Positions 42,957 through 51,246 of a stretch of DNA of 64,000 nucleotides are shown piece after piece. The notes under the pieces were generated by a model, which was not told where the DNA came from, ran no database searches, and was given only the letters and a program-made list of their open reading frames with translations. Origin of the DNA: JAJFJD01 sp965228975 (GTDB lineage Bacteria; Pseudomonadota; Alphaproteobacteria; UBA8366); contig OZ245851.1 in the NCBI GenBank assembly GCA_965228975.1, positions 3,844,001 to 3,908,000 on the forward strand, read 5' to 3'. The position numbers and the translations under genes are program-made. Each line of letters begins with the position of its first letter. Positions within the stretch are counted from its first letter, which is position 1.

Positions 42957-43444
42957 GCGCCTTGCTGCAGGACCCGACATTTTGGACCCTCGTCGCCTTC
43001 GTCATCTTCTTCATCGCATTGTTCAAACCGATGAAGAAGGCGCTGCTGAGCGGATTGGACAGCCGGATCGAGACGATCCGGACGGAGGTCGAACAGGCTC
43101 AGCAATTGCGCGAGGAAGCGCAAACCTTGCTGGCGTCCTATCAGCGCAAGCAACGCGAAGCCCAGCAGGAAGCCGAAGACATCATCAACCGCGCCAAGCA
43201 AGACGCGGAAATTCATCGCGCCGAGGCCGAGAAGGACCTCAAGGCGCTGCTGGAACGGCAGAAGGAACTGGCGGTCGAGAAGATCGCCCAGGCCGAGGCG
43301 ACCGCCGTACAAGAGGTTCGCGAGATCGCCGTCGATCTCGCGGTCGCCGCGACGGAGAAAATCCTCACCGAGAAAGTCACCGGCTCCCTATCGGATTCGC
43401 TGGTGGATAAGGCCGTGGCGGAACTGCCGCAGAAGCTTCAGTAG
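42953..43444 (+). CDS. atpF: F0F1 ATP synthase subunit b
   Basis: Subunit b, the other peripheral-stalk chain: 163 residues, an N-terminal membrane helix (FWTLVAFVIFFIALF) and a coiled coil (QQLREEAQTLLASYQRKQREAQQEAE). It starts within the b' stop, so the two chains are made in step. It is last in the F0 operon and is followed by a strong terminator. The F1 genes are not adjacent, as usual in alphaproteobacteria. Confidence 0.94.
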   Translation: MSALLQDPTFWTLVAFVIFFIALFKPMKKALLSGLDSRIETIRTEVEQAQQLREEAQTLLASYQRKQREAQQEAEDIINRAKQDAEIHRAEAEKDLKALLERQKELAVEKIAQAEATAVQEVREIAVDLAVAATEKILTEKVTGSLSDSLVDKAVAELPQKLQ

Positions 43445-43468
43445 GCAATTCGCCTGTTTCGGAAAGAC

Positions 43469-43493
43469 GGCGCGGCATCGACCGCGCCTTTTT
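43469..43493 (+). terminator. Terminator of the F0 operon
   Basis: GGCGCGG (43469-43475) pairs with CCGCGCC (43482-43488) around a 6-nt loop, followed by TTTTT: a classic intrinsic terminator, 25 nt after the atpF stop. It lies 27 nt from the gcvP stop on the opposite strand and could act weakly for that gene too. Confidence 0.85.
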
Positions 43494-43519
43494 CTGTGCG
43501 TGCCGCAGGACGCCGCGCG

Positions 43520-46405
43520 TCAGTCGGCGGCGTCCTGATAGGCATCCAGCGGCGGACAACTGCAGACCAGGTTGCGGTCGCCAAAGGCTTGGTCGATCCG
43601 GTTGACCGGCGGCCAGTACTTGTCGGACCGCAGCGATGGAACGGGGTAAACCGCCTGCTCGATGCTGTATCCCCGTGTCCATTCCGCCGCGATATCCTCA
43701 GGCGTATGCGGCGCCTGCCGCATCGGATTGTCCTCCGGATCAGATTCGCCGGTTTCGATCGCCTTGATCTCCGCGCGGATGGCGATCATCGCATCACAGA
43801 ACCTGTCGATCTCGGCCAGCGATTCGCTTTCCGTCGGCTCGATCATCAAGGTACCGGCGACCGGCCAGGACATTGTTGGTGCATGGAATCCGTAGTCCAT
43901 CAGGCGTTTGGCGACGTCGTCCACGGTAATTCCCGCCGTATCCTTGAAGTCGCGGATATCGATGATGCATTCATGGGCAACCAAGCCGTGAGCGCCGGTG
44001 TAGACGACCGGGTAATGCCCCGCTAGCCGTTTGGCGATGTAATTCGCATTCAGGATCGCCACCTGCGTCGCACGCGTCAGACCGTCGCCGCCCATCATGG
44101 CGATATAGGCCCAGGAGATCGGTAGAATGCTGGCGCTGCCCCAAGGCGCGGCGGCGACCGCGCCAACACCGGCAGGCCCCGCCTCGGGAACCACCGAATG
44201 ACCGGGCAGGAAGGCCGTCAGATGCGCACCGACGCCGATCGGGCCCACACCGGGACCGCCACCGCCGTGCGGGATGCAGAACGTCTTGTGCAGGTTCAGA
44301 TGCGCGACATCGGGGCCGAAAGTGCCGGGCAGGCACAGGCCGACAAGCGCGTTCAGGTTGGCGCCGTCCATATAGACCTGTCCGCCATTGGCATGGATGA
44401 TCTTGCAGATCTCGACGATGCTCTCTTCGAAGACGCCGTGGGTCGACGGATAGGTCACCATCAAGGCGGATAGCCGATCCGCGTGCGCCTCGGCCTTTGC
44501 GCGCAGGTCATCGACATCGATGTTGCCGTCGTCGTCGCAATCAACCACCACCACCGTCATTCCCGCCAAGATCGCGCTGGCCGGGTTCGTGCCATGGGCC
44601 GAGCTGGGAATGATGCAAACATCGCGCTGCCCCTCTCCCCGGCTTTCGTGATAACGCTTGATGACCAGCAACCCCGCGTATTCACCCTGCGACCCGGCAT
44701 TGGGCTGCAGCGAGACCGCGTCGAAGCCGGTGATCTTTTCCAGCATCGTCTGGAAACTCTCCAGCAGCGTGCGATAGCCGTCCGCCTGATCCAGCGGTAC
44801 GAAGGGGTGGATCCGTCCGAACTCCGGCCAGGTCACGGGAATCATCTCGGTGGTCGCGTTCAGCTTCATGGTGCATGAGCCGAGCGGGATCATCGACCGG
44901 TCGAGCGCCACGTCGCGGGCCTGCAACCGGCGCAGGTAGCGCAACATCTCGGTTTCCGAGTGGTAGCTGTTGAACACCTCATGGGTGAGGAAATCGGATG
45001 TCCGCCGTAACCCTTCGGGCAAGGCACTGGGTCGGTCGGCATCGATTTCCCCGACCGTGAACCCGATCTTTTCCTGTCCGCTGACCACCTGCCACAGCGC
45101 CTGGACATCGTCCGAACCCGTGGTCTCGTCCAGCGAGATGCCGACCGTCGCATCGTCGATACGCCGCAAGTTCATACCCGCCGCCACCGACCGGGCATGC
45201 ACGGCAGCCGCATCATCGACCGGCACCGTGAGCGTGTCGAAATAGGCGGTCTCGGACGGCGCATGACCGAGCTTCTGCAATCCAGCGGCCAGGATCGCCG
45301 TCAACCGGTGGACCCGCAACGCGATGGTGCGCAGCCGGTCCGGGCCGTGATAGACGGCATATAGCCCCGCCATGACGGCCAGCAGGACCTGCGCGGTGCA
45401 GATGTTGCTGGTGGCCTTCTCGCGCCGGATGTGCTGTTCCCGCGTCTGGAGGGCCAGGCGGTAGGCGGGCCGTCCGCGGGCGTCGACCGACACGCCGACC
45501 AGACGGCCGGGCAGCGTGCGCTTGTGCTTGTCCAGCGTGGCGATGAACGCCGCATGCGGGCCGCCGAAGCCGAGCGGTACGCCGAAACGCTGCGCGCTAC
45601 CGACGACGATATCCGCACCCCATTCGCCCGGCGGGGTCAGCAACAACAGCGACAACAGGTCGGTGGCGACACACACCACGGCACCTTTGTCATGCGCCGC
45701 CGCCACCAGGTTCGCATACTCTTCCACCGCGCCCGTTACCGACGGGTATTGCAGCAGCATACCGAACACTTCTTCCTCCGGCAGGCCGCTTCGATGGTCT
45801 CCTACGATCACCGAAATGCCCAGCGGTTCCGCCCGTGTCCTGACCACATCGATGGTCTGCGGATGGCAATCCGCCGAAACAAAGAAAGCATTGCTCTTGC
45901 TGCGTCCGACGCGGCGGCACATGGTCATCGCTTCGGCGGCCGCGGTCGCCTCGTCCAACAGCGAGGCGTTTGCGATCTCCATGCCGGTCAAATCGGAAAT
46001 CATCGTCTGATAGTTGATCAGCGCCTCGAGCCGGCCCTGGCTGATTTCCGGCTGGTAGGGCGTGTAGGCGGTGTACCAGCCCGGATTTTCCATCACGTTC
46101 CGCAGGATGACGGGCGGCGTGACGCAGTCGTAATACCCCATGCCGATCATCGACCGCATGACCGTATTCTTCGACGCGATCGACCGCAGCTCGCTCAGGA
46201 TATCCTGCTCGCTGCGGCTTGCGGGCAGATCGAGCGCCGCGCCCGAGCGGATCGACGCCGGCACCGCCTTGTCGATCAACGTATCCAGAGACGGCTCGCC
46301 GATCGTTTCCAGCATCGCGGCGAGTTCGGCCTCGGTCGGCCCGATATGCCGCCCAACGAAGTCGTCATTCTGTTCCAACGATTCCAGGGACGCGGTATCC
46401 GGCAT
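43520..46405 (-). CDS. gcvP: Glycine dehydrogenase (decarboxylating), P-protein
   Basis: The P-protein decarboxylates glycine and passes the aminomethyl group to lipoyl-GcvH. A single 961-residue chain, not the split two-subunit form. The PLP lysine is in NLHKTFCIPHGGGGPG in the second half; other hallmarks are GMGYYDCVTPPVILRNVMENPGWYTAYTPYQPEISQG-type text near residue 90-125 (seen as IGMGYYDC and TPYQPEISQGR) and GSCTMKLNATTEM. It is third of gcvT-gcvH-gcvP on the minus strand, 23 nt after gcvH, all under the glycine riboswitch. Confidence 0.97.
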   Translation of the reverse strand: MPDTASLESLEQNDDFVGRHIGPTEAELAAMLETIGEPSLDTLIDKAVPASIRSGAALDLPASRSEQDILSELRSIASKNTVMRSMIGMGYYDCVTPPVILRNVMENPGWYTAYTPYQPEISQGRLEALINYQTMISDLTGMEIANASLLDEATAAAEAMTMCRRVGRSKSNAFFVSADCHPQTIDVVRTRAEPLGISVIVGDHRSGLPEEEVFGMLLQYPSVTGAVEEYANLVAAAHDKGAVVCVATDLLSLLLLTPPGEWGADIVVGSAQRFGVPLGFGGPHAAFIATLDKHKRTLPGRLVGVSVDARGRPAYRLALQTREQHIRREKATSNICTAQVLLAVMAGLYAVYHGPDRLRTIALRVHRLTAILAAGLQKLGHAPSETAYFDTLTVPVDDAAAVHARSVAAGMNLRRIDDATVGISLDETTGSDDVQALWQVVSGQEKIGFTVGEIDADRPSALPEGLRRTSDFLTHEVFNSYHSETEMLRYLRRLQARDVALDRSMIPLGSCTMKLNATTEMIPVTWPEFGRIHPFVPLDQADGYRTLLESFQTMLEKITGFDAVSLQPNAGSQGEYAGLLVIKRYHESRGEGQRDVCIIPSSAHGTNPASAILAGMTVVVVDCDDDGNIDVDDLRAKAEAHADRLSALMVTYPSTHGVFEESIVEICKIIHANGGQVYMDGANLNALVGLCLPGTFGPDVAHLNLHKTFCIPHGGGGPGVGPIGVGAHLTAFLPGHSVVPEAGPAGVGAVAAAPWGSASILPISWAYIAMMGGDGLTRATQVAILNANYIAKRLAGHYPVVYTGAHGLVAHECIIDIRDFKDTAGITVDDVAKRLMDYGFHAPTMSWPVAGTLMIEPTESESLAEIDRFCDAMIAIRAEIKAIETGESDPEDNPMRQAPHTPEDIAAEWTRGYSIEQAVYPVPSLRSDKYWPPVNRIDQAFGDRNLVCSCPPLDAYQDAAD

Positions 46406-46428
46406 GGTTCTCTCCCGGTTGGCGGCGT

Positions 46429-46806
46429 CTAGCCGTGATCCTTAGCGAAGGTCTTGTAGGCGTCGGCATCCATCAGGTCGTCCAATTCCGTGGTGTCGGC
46501 CAACTTGATCTTGAAGAACCAGCCCTCGCCCTCGGCGTCGTCATTGATACGCGTGGGCTCGTCCGCCAGCGATTCGTTGACCTCGACGACCTCGCCGGAT
46601 ACCGGCGAATAGATTTCGGACGCCGCCTTGACCGATTCGACGACCGCCGCTTCGTCGCCCTTGCCGAAGACCTTGCCCACTTCGGGGACTTCGACGAAAA
46701 CCACATCACCAAGCTGCTCTTGGGCGAAATTGCTGATCCCGACCGTGCCGACATCGCCTTCGACCCGAATCCATTCGTGATCTTCCGAAAACCAAACGTT
46801 ACTCAT
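46429..46806 (-). CDS. gcvH: Glycine cleavage system H protein
   Basis: GcvH carries the aminomethyl intermediate on a lipoyl arm between P-, T- and L-proteins. 125 residues, the usual length. The lipoyl lysine is K60 in VVESVKAASEIYSPVSG. The start MSNVWFSEDHEWIRVEG is typical. It sits between gcvT (38 nt upstream) and gcvP (23 nt downstream). Confidence 0.97.
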   Translation of the reverse strand: MSNVWFSEDHEWIRVEGDVGTVGISNFAQEQLGDVVFVEVPEVGKVFGKGDEAAVVESVKAASEIYSPVSGEVVEVNESLADEPTRINDDAEGEGWFFKIKLADTTELDDLMDADAYKTFAKDHG

Positions 46807-46844
46807 TGCTCCTCATCCCCTCCGTCGTTGCATAGCCGTACCGC

Positions 46845-47969
46845 CTAGCCGCGGTAATAGTTCTGTGTGACGAACGGCAAGTCCGCCACTTGTGCGGACA
46901 GCGGTTTGCCGCGCACGATCGCATTGATTTTCGTTCCCGTATCCGCAAATTCGGTCCGGACATAGCCCATGGCGACCGGCCCGCCCGCGGTCGGTCCGAA
47001 CCCTCCGCTGGTAATCGCGCCGATCGAATTGCCGTCCAGATCGGTCAGGTCCGTGCCTTCGCGGGCCGGCGCGCGTCCGTCGGGTCGGATACCCACGCGC
47101 CGCCGCGCCGTCCCGTCGCTCAACTGGCGCCGGACGACGGCGTCGCCGGGGAAACCCCCTTCGGCGCGCCGGCGCTTGCCGATAGACCATGTCAGGGATG
47201 CCTCGACCGGTGTCGTGGTTTCGTCGATGTCATGGCCGTAGAGGCATAATCCCGCCTCGAGGCGCAGGGAATCCCGCGCGCCCAGCCCGATCGGTTCGAC
47301 TTCGGCTTCGGCCAACAGCGTTTCGGCCAACGCCTGCGCTTGCTCTGACGAAACGGAAATCTCCACACCGTCCTCGCCGGTATAGCCCGAACGGGAGACA
47401 AGGCACTGAGTACCGCCTACTGCCATCTCCGCGCTCGACATGAAGCGCAAACCCGACAGGTCGGCGTCACAATGCCGTTGCAGCGCGGCAACCGCCTGCG
47501 GTCCCTGCAACGCCAGCAAAGCGCGGTCTTCCCATGGCTCCACGGTCACCGACGACGGCAGCGACGCGCGAAGATGGGCGATATCCGCATCCTTGCAGGC
47601 GGCGTTGACGACGACATAAAGATAGTCGCCGCGGTTCGTCACCATCAGGTCGTCGAGGATGCCCGCTTGATCGTTCAGCAGCAGGGTGTAGCGCATCCGG
47701 CCATCGCCAAGCGCCTGCAATTCGCCGGGTACGAGGGATTCCAATGCCGCGGCGACGTTTTCGCCCCGCAACGCGAGCTGCCCCATATGGGATACATCGA
47801 ACAGGCCGGCGGCGGCGCGGGTGTGGTTGTGCTCCGTCAAGACGCCGGCCGGAAACTGCACCGGCATCGCGTATCCGGCGAACGGCACCATCTTCGCGCC
47901 AAGCGAACGGTGCAACGCGTCCAACGGTGTCGTCTTCAAGGGGGACTCGGTCTCGGTGGTCACCGGCAT
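46845..47969 (-). CDS. gcvT: Aminomethyltransferase (T-protein)
   Basis: GcvT releases ammonia and moves the methylene group to tetrahydrofolate. 374 residues from the ATG at 47969 (MPVTTETESPLKTTPLDALH), with GTGGAGT as ribosome site; upstream in-frame codons fall in the riboswitch. Family features: GAKMVPFAGYAMPVQFP, FDVSHMGQL and the folate-site RDSLRLEAGLCLYGHD. First gene of the gcvTHP operon, directly behind the glycine riboswitch. Confidence 0.96.
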   Translation of the reverse strand: MPVTTETESPLKTTPLDALHRSLGAKMVPFAGYAMPVQFPAGVLTEHNHTRAAAGLFDVSHMGQLALRGENVAAALESLVPGELQALGDGRMRYTLLLNDQAGILDDLMVTNRGDYLYVVVNAACKDADIAHLRASLPSSVTVEPWEDRALLALQGPQAVAALQRHCDADLSGLRFMSSAEMAVGGTQCLVSRSGYTGEDGVEISVSSEQAQALAETLLAEAEVEPIGLGARDSLRLEAGLCLYGHDIDETTTPVEASLTWSIGKRRRAEGGFPGDAVVRRQLSDGTARRRVGIRPDGRAPAREGTDLTDLDGNSIGAITSGGFGPTAGGPVAMGYVRTEFADTGTKINAIVRGKPLSAQVADLPFVTQNYYRG

Positions 47970-48023
47970 ACTCCACGAATAAGCATCATTGCTCAGTGCC
48001 CGAACCATGGACGCTGAGCCCCG

Positions 48024-48249
48024 CTCTGTCGTGGAACCTGAGAGCATCACCCCGGCCCGCAATCGGACCTCGGCTTACCCCTTCGGTGAGACCCGCCGAC
48101 GCTCGGTCTGCGGCATCTACTCTCCAGAGTGCTCTTCCCCTAGCGGTCCTTTCGCCTGAGAGATTCCGGGGCGGTTGCTCCTTCGGCGCCGTCTGCGTCA
48201 ATGCCCACATCTAACGATGGCGCACTGCCGGGACGGTCTCTCCCGCTAG
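48024..48249 (-). promoter_or_regulatory. Tandem glycine riboswitch (gcvT leader)
   Basis: Two glycine aptamers in series on the minus strand. Aptamer I runs 48249 to 48140 with a 7-bp closing stem, CTAGCGG with CCGCTAG, and contains GCGGGAGAGACC, GCGCCGAAGGAGCAA and CTCTCAGGCGAAAGGACC. Aptamer II runs about 48129 to 48024, closed by CTCTG/CAGAG, with CACCGAAGGGGTAAGCC and GCTCTCAGGTTCC. These conserved blocks match the known gcvT element. It would sense glycine and switch on the cleavage genes. The switching element is probably in the ~54 nt before the gcvT ATG. Confidence 0.92.
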
Positions 48250-48279
48250 GATCGGCGAGCATTTTCGATAACACGGTCT

Positions 48280-48307
48280 AGGCTAAGGCCTGCGCAGAGA
48301 TTGTCAA
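48280..48307 (-). promoter_or_regulatory. Candidate promoter of the gcv operon
   Basis: On the minus strand a perfect TTGACA (48307-48302), 16 nt, then TAGCCT (48285-48280). The transcript would start near 48273, about 24 nt before aptamer I. Confidence 0.45.
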
Positions 48308-48348
48308 TATCGCAGCAACCGGCATGCCGGAATTGTTATCCCGGGGTC

Positions 48349-48897
48349 CTAACGGCGTTTTTGCCGCCGCCGGTTATACGCCAGTTCGTCCGGGGTCATC
48401 TCAAAACCGAGATAAACCGAGTAATCGGTCGGCGCCAAGCCTTCGCGACGCGGGATCGTCAGGGTCAGGCTTTCCGCGAAATTGATGTCGTCATCGTCCT
48501 TCTCGAAGACCGCGATCAGCGGGAATTCCTCGCGCATGAGAATCTTGCGGTCGATGTCGATGATCGCGATGAAGAACGTGAACTGGGCCTTGCCATCGGT
48601 GTTGGCGGCGCCACGCTTCGCTTCCATGGCGACGCTCAATTCCATGTCGATCGATTTCTCATCGAAGTCGCAGACGCCGGACACGTATTTCATCTTCGTC
48701 CGGAAAAGCACGTTCTCGGGCCCGGTCGCCACACCTTCCTTGAACCGGACAAGTTCACCCGGCGCCTCAAGGACGGCTGCATTAGGGCACAATGCGACTT
48801 CCTGATCGAACTGTGCGCAGGCGGAAAGAACCAGCAATCCGGTGGCCGCGGCAACTGTCTTTAGGGTGCTAATAGGCAATATGGAAACCCTATCCAA
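48349..48897 (-). CDS. Predicted lipoprotein, unknown function
   Basis: A protein of up to 182 residues with a lipoprotein signal (TLKTVAAATGLLVLSACAQF, lipobox LSAC). The mature part is soluble and beta-rich by appearance, with RFKEGVATGPENVLFRTKMKYVSGVCDFDEKSIDMEL and a basic end RRRQKRR. No family recognised. The start is uncertain: only TTG codons precede the signal, at 48897 and 48879. It lies alone between the gcv promoter region and thrB. Confidence 0.65.
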   Translation of the reverse strand: MDRVSILPISTLKTVAAATGLLVLSACAQFDQEVALCPNAAVLEAPGELVRFKEGVATGPENVLFRTKMKYVSGVCDFDEKSIDMELSVAMEAKRGAANTDGKAQFTFFIAIIDIDRKILMREEFPLIAVFEKDDDDINFAESLTLTIPRREGLAPTDYSVYLGFEMTPDELAYNRRRQKRR

Positions 48898-49168
48898 TAC
48901 TCGGCAGCAATTCGCTACCCGTCATCGTCCATCGCGGCGCTCTGACGCATAGGGTGCGTCCCGCCGTCACCGACCCCCGTCGAAGACCCGGCGCATAAAA
49001 CCGCTTCGTAAAACTGCGGCATTGACGCGCCAGCGCGCTGGATACTAGACAAGCGTCTGCAGCGCGGCAAGGCGTGCCCGAACACAATCGCGGCAACGTA
49101 GAACCGGTCATTCACTCCGGCGGACCGATAGCCGCTAACATACTGGGATAAAACAAAAAGCGGATTCG
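48898..49168. other. Gap upstream of thrB
   Basis: About 270 bp without a credible gene. A 12-bp perfect palindrome CCAGCGCGCTGG (49030-49041) lies between TTGACG (49022-49027) and TACTAG (49043-49048); spacing of 15 nt is short for a promoter. Confidence 0.35.
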
Positions 49169-50131
49169 ATGGCCGTCTATACCGAAGTCTCCGATGAAGA
49201 TCTCGAACGGTTCATCGCCGAATACGATATCGGCGACGTCTTGTCCTGCAAGGGCATCGCCGAAGGCGTGGAAAATACCAACTACCTGCTGCAGACCGAA
49301 TCGGGTCACTACATCCTCACCCTGTACGAGCGCCGCGTGTCGCCGGAGGACCTGCCGTACTTCCTTAATTTGATGGAACATCTCGCGGCCCAGGACATTC
49401 CTTGCCCGACGCCGCTGCATGGACGCGACGGCGAGTCATTGCGCAGCCTCTGCGGGCGCCCGGCCGCGATCATCAGTTTCCTGGAAGGTATGTGGCCGCG
49501 ACGCATTCACCCGTATCACTGCGCGGCTTTGGGTGCGGCATTGGCGGATTTCCATATCGCTGGCGCATCCTTCGACATGTCGCGGAGAAACAATTTGTCG
49601 GTCGACTCTTGGCGGCCGCTGCTCGACAGCTGCATCGACCGGGCCGATGAAGTGGAATCCGGTCTCGGCGATACGCTGCTGCGTGAACTCGACCATCTGG
49701 AAGCGAATTGGCCGACGGACTTGCCCGAAGGCATTTGCCATGCCGACCTGTTCCCGGACAACGTCTTTTTCCGGGGCGAAACGCTGTCCGGCATGATCGA
49801 TTTCTACTTCGCCTGCAATGACTTCATCGCCTATGACGTCGGCATCTGCCTGAACGCGTGGTGTTTCGAGCGCGACCGCAGTTTCAACGTGACCAAGGCC
49901 AAGCTGATGCTCGCCGCCTACCGCAAGCGGCGGCCCTTCTCGGCCGAGGAGATGCGGGCGCTGCCCTTGCTCGCCCGCGGCAGCGCCATGCGGTTCCTGC
50001 TGACCCGGCTGTACGATTGGCTGAACCACCCGGAAGGCGCCTTCGTCAAACCGAAGGATCCGCTGGAATACCTGCGCATCCTCAGTTTCCACCAGCAAGT
50101 CACCAAACCACAGGATTACGGGCTCGAATAA
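49169..50131 (+). CDS. thrB: Homoserine kinase (type II)
   Basis: This ThrB form belongs to the choline-kinase-like (APH) fold rather than GHMP kinases; it phosphorylates homoserine for threonine synthesis. 320 residues, MAVYTEVSDEDLERF start, the ATP-site GVENTNYLL, Brenner-type ICHADLFPDNVFF, and metal-binding MIDFYFACND. Its stop overlaps the rnhA start by one base (TAATG). thrC lies 6 kb away on the other strand. Confidence 0.94.
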   Translation: MAVYTEVSDEDLERFIAEYDIGDVLSCKGIAEGVENTNYLLQTESGHYILTLYERRVSPEDLPYFLNLMEHLAAQDIPCPTPLHGRDGESLRSLCGRPAAIISFLEGMWPRRIHPYHCAALGAALADFHIAGASFDMSRRNNLSVDSWRPLLDSCIDRADEVESGLGDTLLRELDHLEANWPTDLPEGICHADLFPDNVFFRGETLSGMIDFYFACNDFIAYDVGICLNAWCFERDRSFNVTKAKLMLAAYRKRRPFSAEEMRALPLLARGSAMRFLLTRLYDWLNHPEGAFVKPKDPLEYLRILSFHQQVTKPQDYGLE

Positions 50132-50571
50132 TGGCCGATACCGGACGCGTAGAGATTTTCACCGACGGCGCGTGCAGCGGCAATCCGGGTCCCGGCGGCT
50201 GGGGCGCGGTGCTGCGGTGGAACGGCGTGGAAAAGGAGCTGAACGGCGGCGATCGCGAAACGACCAACAACCGCATGGAGATGATGGCGGCGATCCAAGC
50301 GTTGGAAGCGCTGAAACGCCCCGCCCATGTCGATCTCTACACCGACAGCGTCTATCTCCGCGACGGCATCACGAAATGGATCCACAACTGGAAGGCCAAA
50401 GGCTGGAAGACCGCCGCCAAGAAGCCGGTCAAGAATGTAGACCTGTGGCGGCGCCTGGAGACCGCGATGGCCCGTCACGACGTGGAATGGCACTGGGTGA
50501 AAGGACACGCCGGGCATCCGGAAAACGAACGGGCCGACATGCTCGCCCGCGACGGCATTCCCGGCCAATAG
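50131..50571 (+). CDS. rnhA: Ribonuclease HI
   Basis: RNase HI cuts RNA in RNA/DNA hybrids. 146 residues; catalytic carboxylates in FTDGACSGNPG (D), NRMEMMAAI (E), YTDSVYLRDG (D) and the last acidic residue in NERADMLA; the basic patch WKAKGWKTAAKKPVKN is the substrate-binding handle. Translationally coupled to thrB through TAATG, a common alphaproteobacterial pair. It converges with the peroxiredoxin gene. Confidence 0.96.
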   Translation: MADTGRVEIFTDGACSGNPGPGGWGAVLRWNGVEKELNGGDRETTNNRMEMMAAIQALEALKRPAHVDLYTDSVYLRDGITKWIHNWKAKGWKTAAKKPVKNVDLWRRLETAMARHDVEWHWVKGHAGHPENERADMLARDGIPGQ

Positions 50572-50574
50572 TGC

Positions 50575-50638
50575 GCTATCCCCGCCGAACGGCTCCGGCG
50601 GCGGGGCATTCCGAAAATGCTCCGCCGCACCGGATAGC
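50575..50638. repeat. Overlapping hairpins between rnhA and peroxiredoxin genes
   Basis: Outer arms GCTATCC (50575-50581) and GGATAGC (50632-50638) enclose two mutually exclusive hairpins: CCCCGCCG/CGGCGGGG (50580-50587 with 50599-50606) and the 11-bp GGCGGGGCATT/AATGCTCCGCC (50600-50610 with 50616-50626, one G-U). No T-run follows on the plus strand. Possibly a terminator or an RNA-stabilising structure for rnhA. Confidence 0.5.
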
Positions 50639-50646
50639 CTTCGAAT

Positions 50647-50666
50647 AAAAAAGCTCGGTTAGAGCT
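50647..50666 (-). terminator. Terminator overlapping the peroxiredoxin stop codon
   Basis: On the minus strand AGCTC (50666-50662), loop TAACC, GAGCT (50656-50652), then TTTTTT. The stop codon TAA is in the loop, so the stem begins inside the last codons of the gene. Confidence 0.7.
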
Positions 50667-51141
50667 GTTCGAGAACCGTTTCCGCGCCGGAAATCTCCAA
50701 CGCGCCGCCCTCTTCCAGATTCAACTGCTGGACCACGCCGTCGTCTATCACCATCGAGAAACGGCGGCACCGAACGCCGAGGCCGCGATCCGTGAGATCG
50801 AGCTCGATTCCCATCTGTTTCGTCAGATCGGCGCTGCCGTCGGCCAACATCTCGACCTCGCTGCCCGTACCCTGATCCTTCGCCCATGCACCCATGACGA
50901 AGGCGTCGTTGACGGACATGCAGGCGATGGTGTCCACGCCCTTGGCCTTGATCGCGCCGGCGTTGGAGAGGAATCCCGGTACATGCTGTGCGGAGCACGT
51001 AGGCGTAAACGCGCCCGGCAGCCCAAACAGGACGACTTTCTTTCCGGCGCACAGATCATCCGTGGTGACGGCTTCCGGTCCGTCCGCGCTCATGCGGTAC
51101 AGGGTCGCCGACGGCAACTTATCTCCAACTTTGATGGTCAT
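50659..51141 (-). CDS. Peroxiredoxin (Prx5/AhpE-like, redoxin fold)
   Basis: A 160-residue peroxiredoxin that would reduce H2O2 and organic peroxides. The peroxidatic Cys is C49 in PGAFTPTCS; LADGSADLTKQMG and the C-terminal VLEQL fit the Prx5 group. No signal peptide, so cytosolic. The ATG at 51141 has GGGAG upstream. It follows the ScsB/DsbD-like gene on the same strand after 105 nt. Confidence 0.9.
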   Translation of the reverse strand: MTIKVGDKLPSATLYRMSADGPEAVTTDDLCAGKKVVLFGLPGAFTPTCSAQHVPGFLSNAGAIKAKGVDTIACMSVNDAFVMGAWAKDQGTGSEVEMLADGSADLTKQMGIELDLTDRGLGVRCRRFSMVIDDGVVQQLNLEEGGALEISGAETVLEQL

Positions 51142-51246
51142 GATGAACTCCCGTGAGGTGTATCGTTGCCACACCTTATTGCATCAGCCGGAATCGATGC
51201 CAATGACAAATCGCCGACAAATGCGCCTGGCCCTGCCGGCCCGCGG

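Noticed and set aside
40994..43444. F1 ATP synthase genes expected after atpF
   Set aside because: The F0 operon ends at a strong terminator and gcvP follows on the other strand; split F0/F1 operons are normal in alphaproteobacteria.
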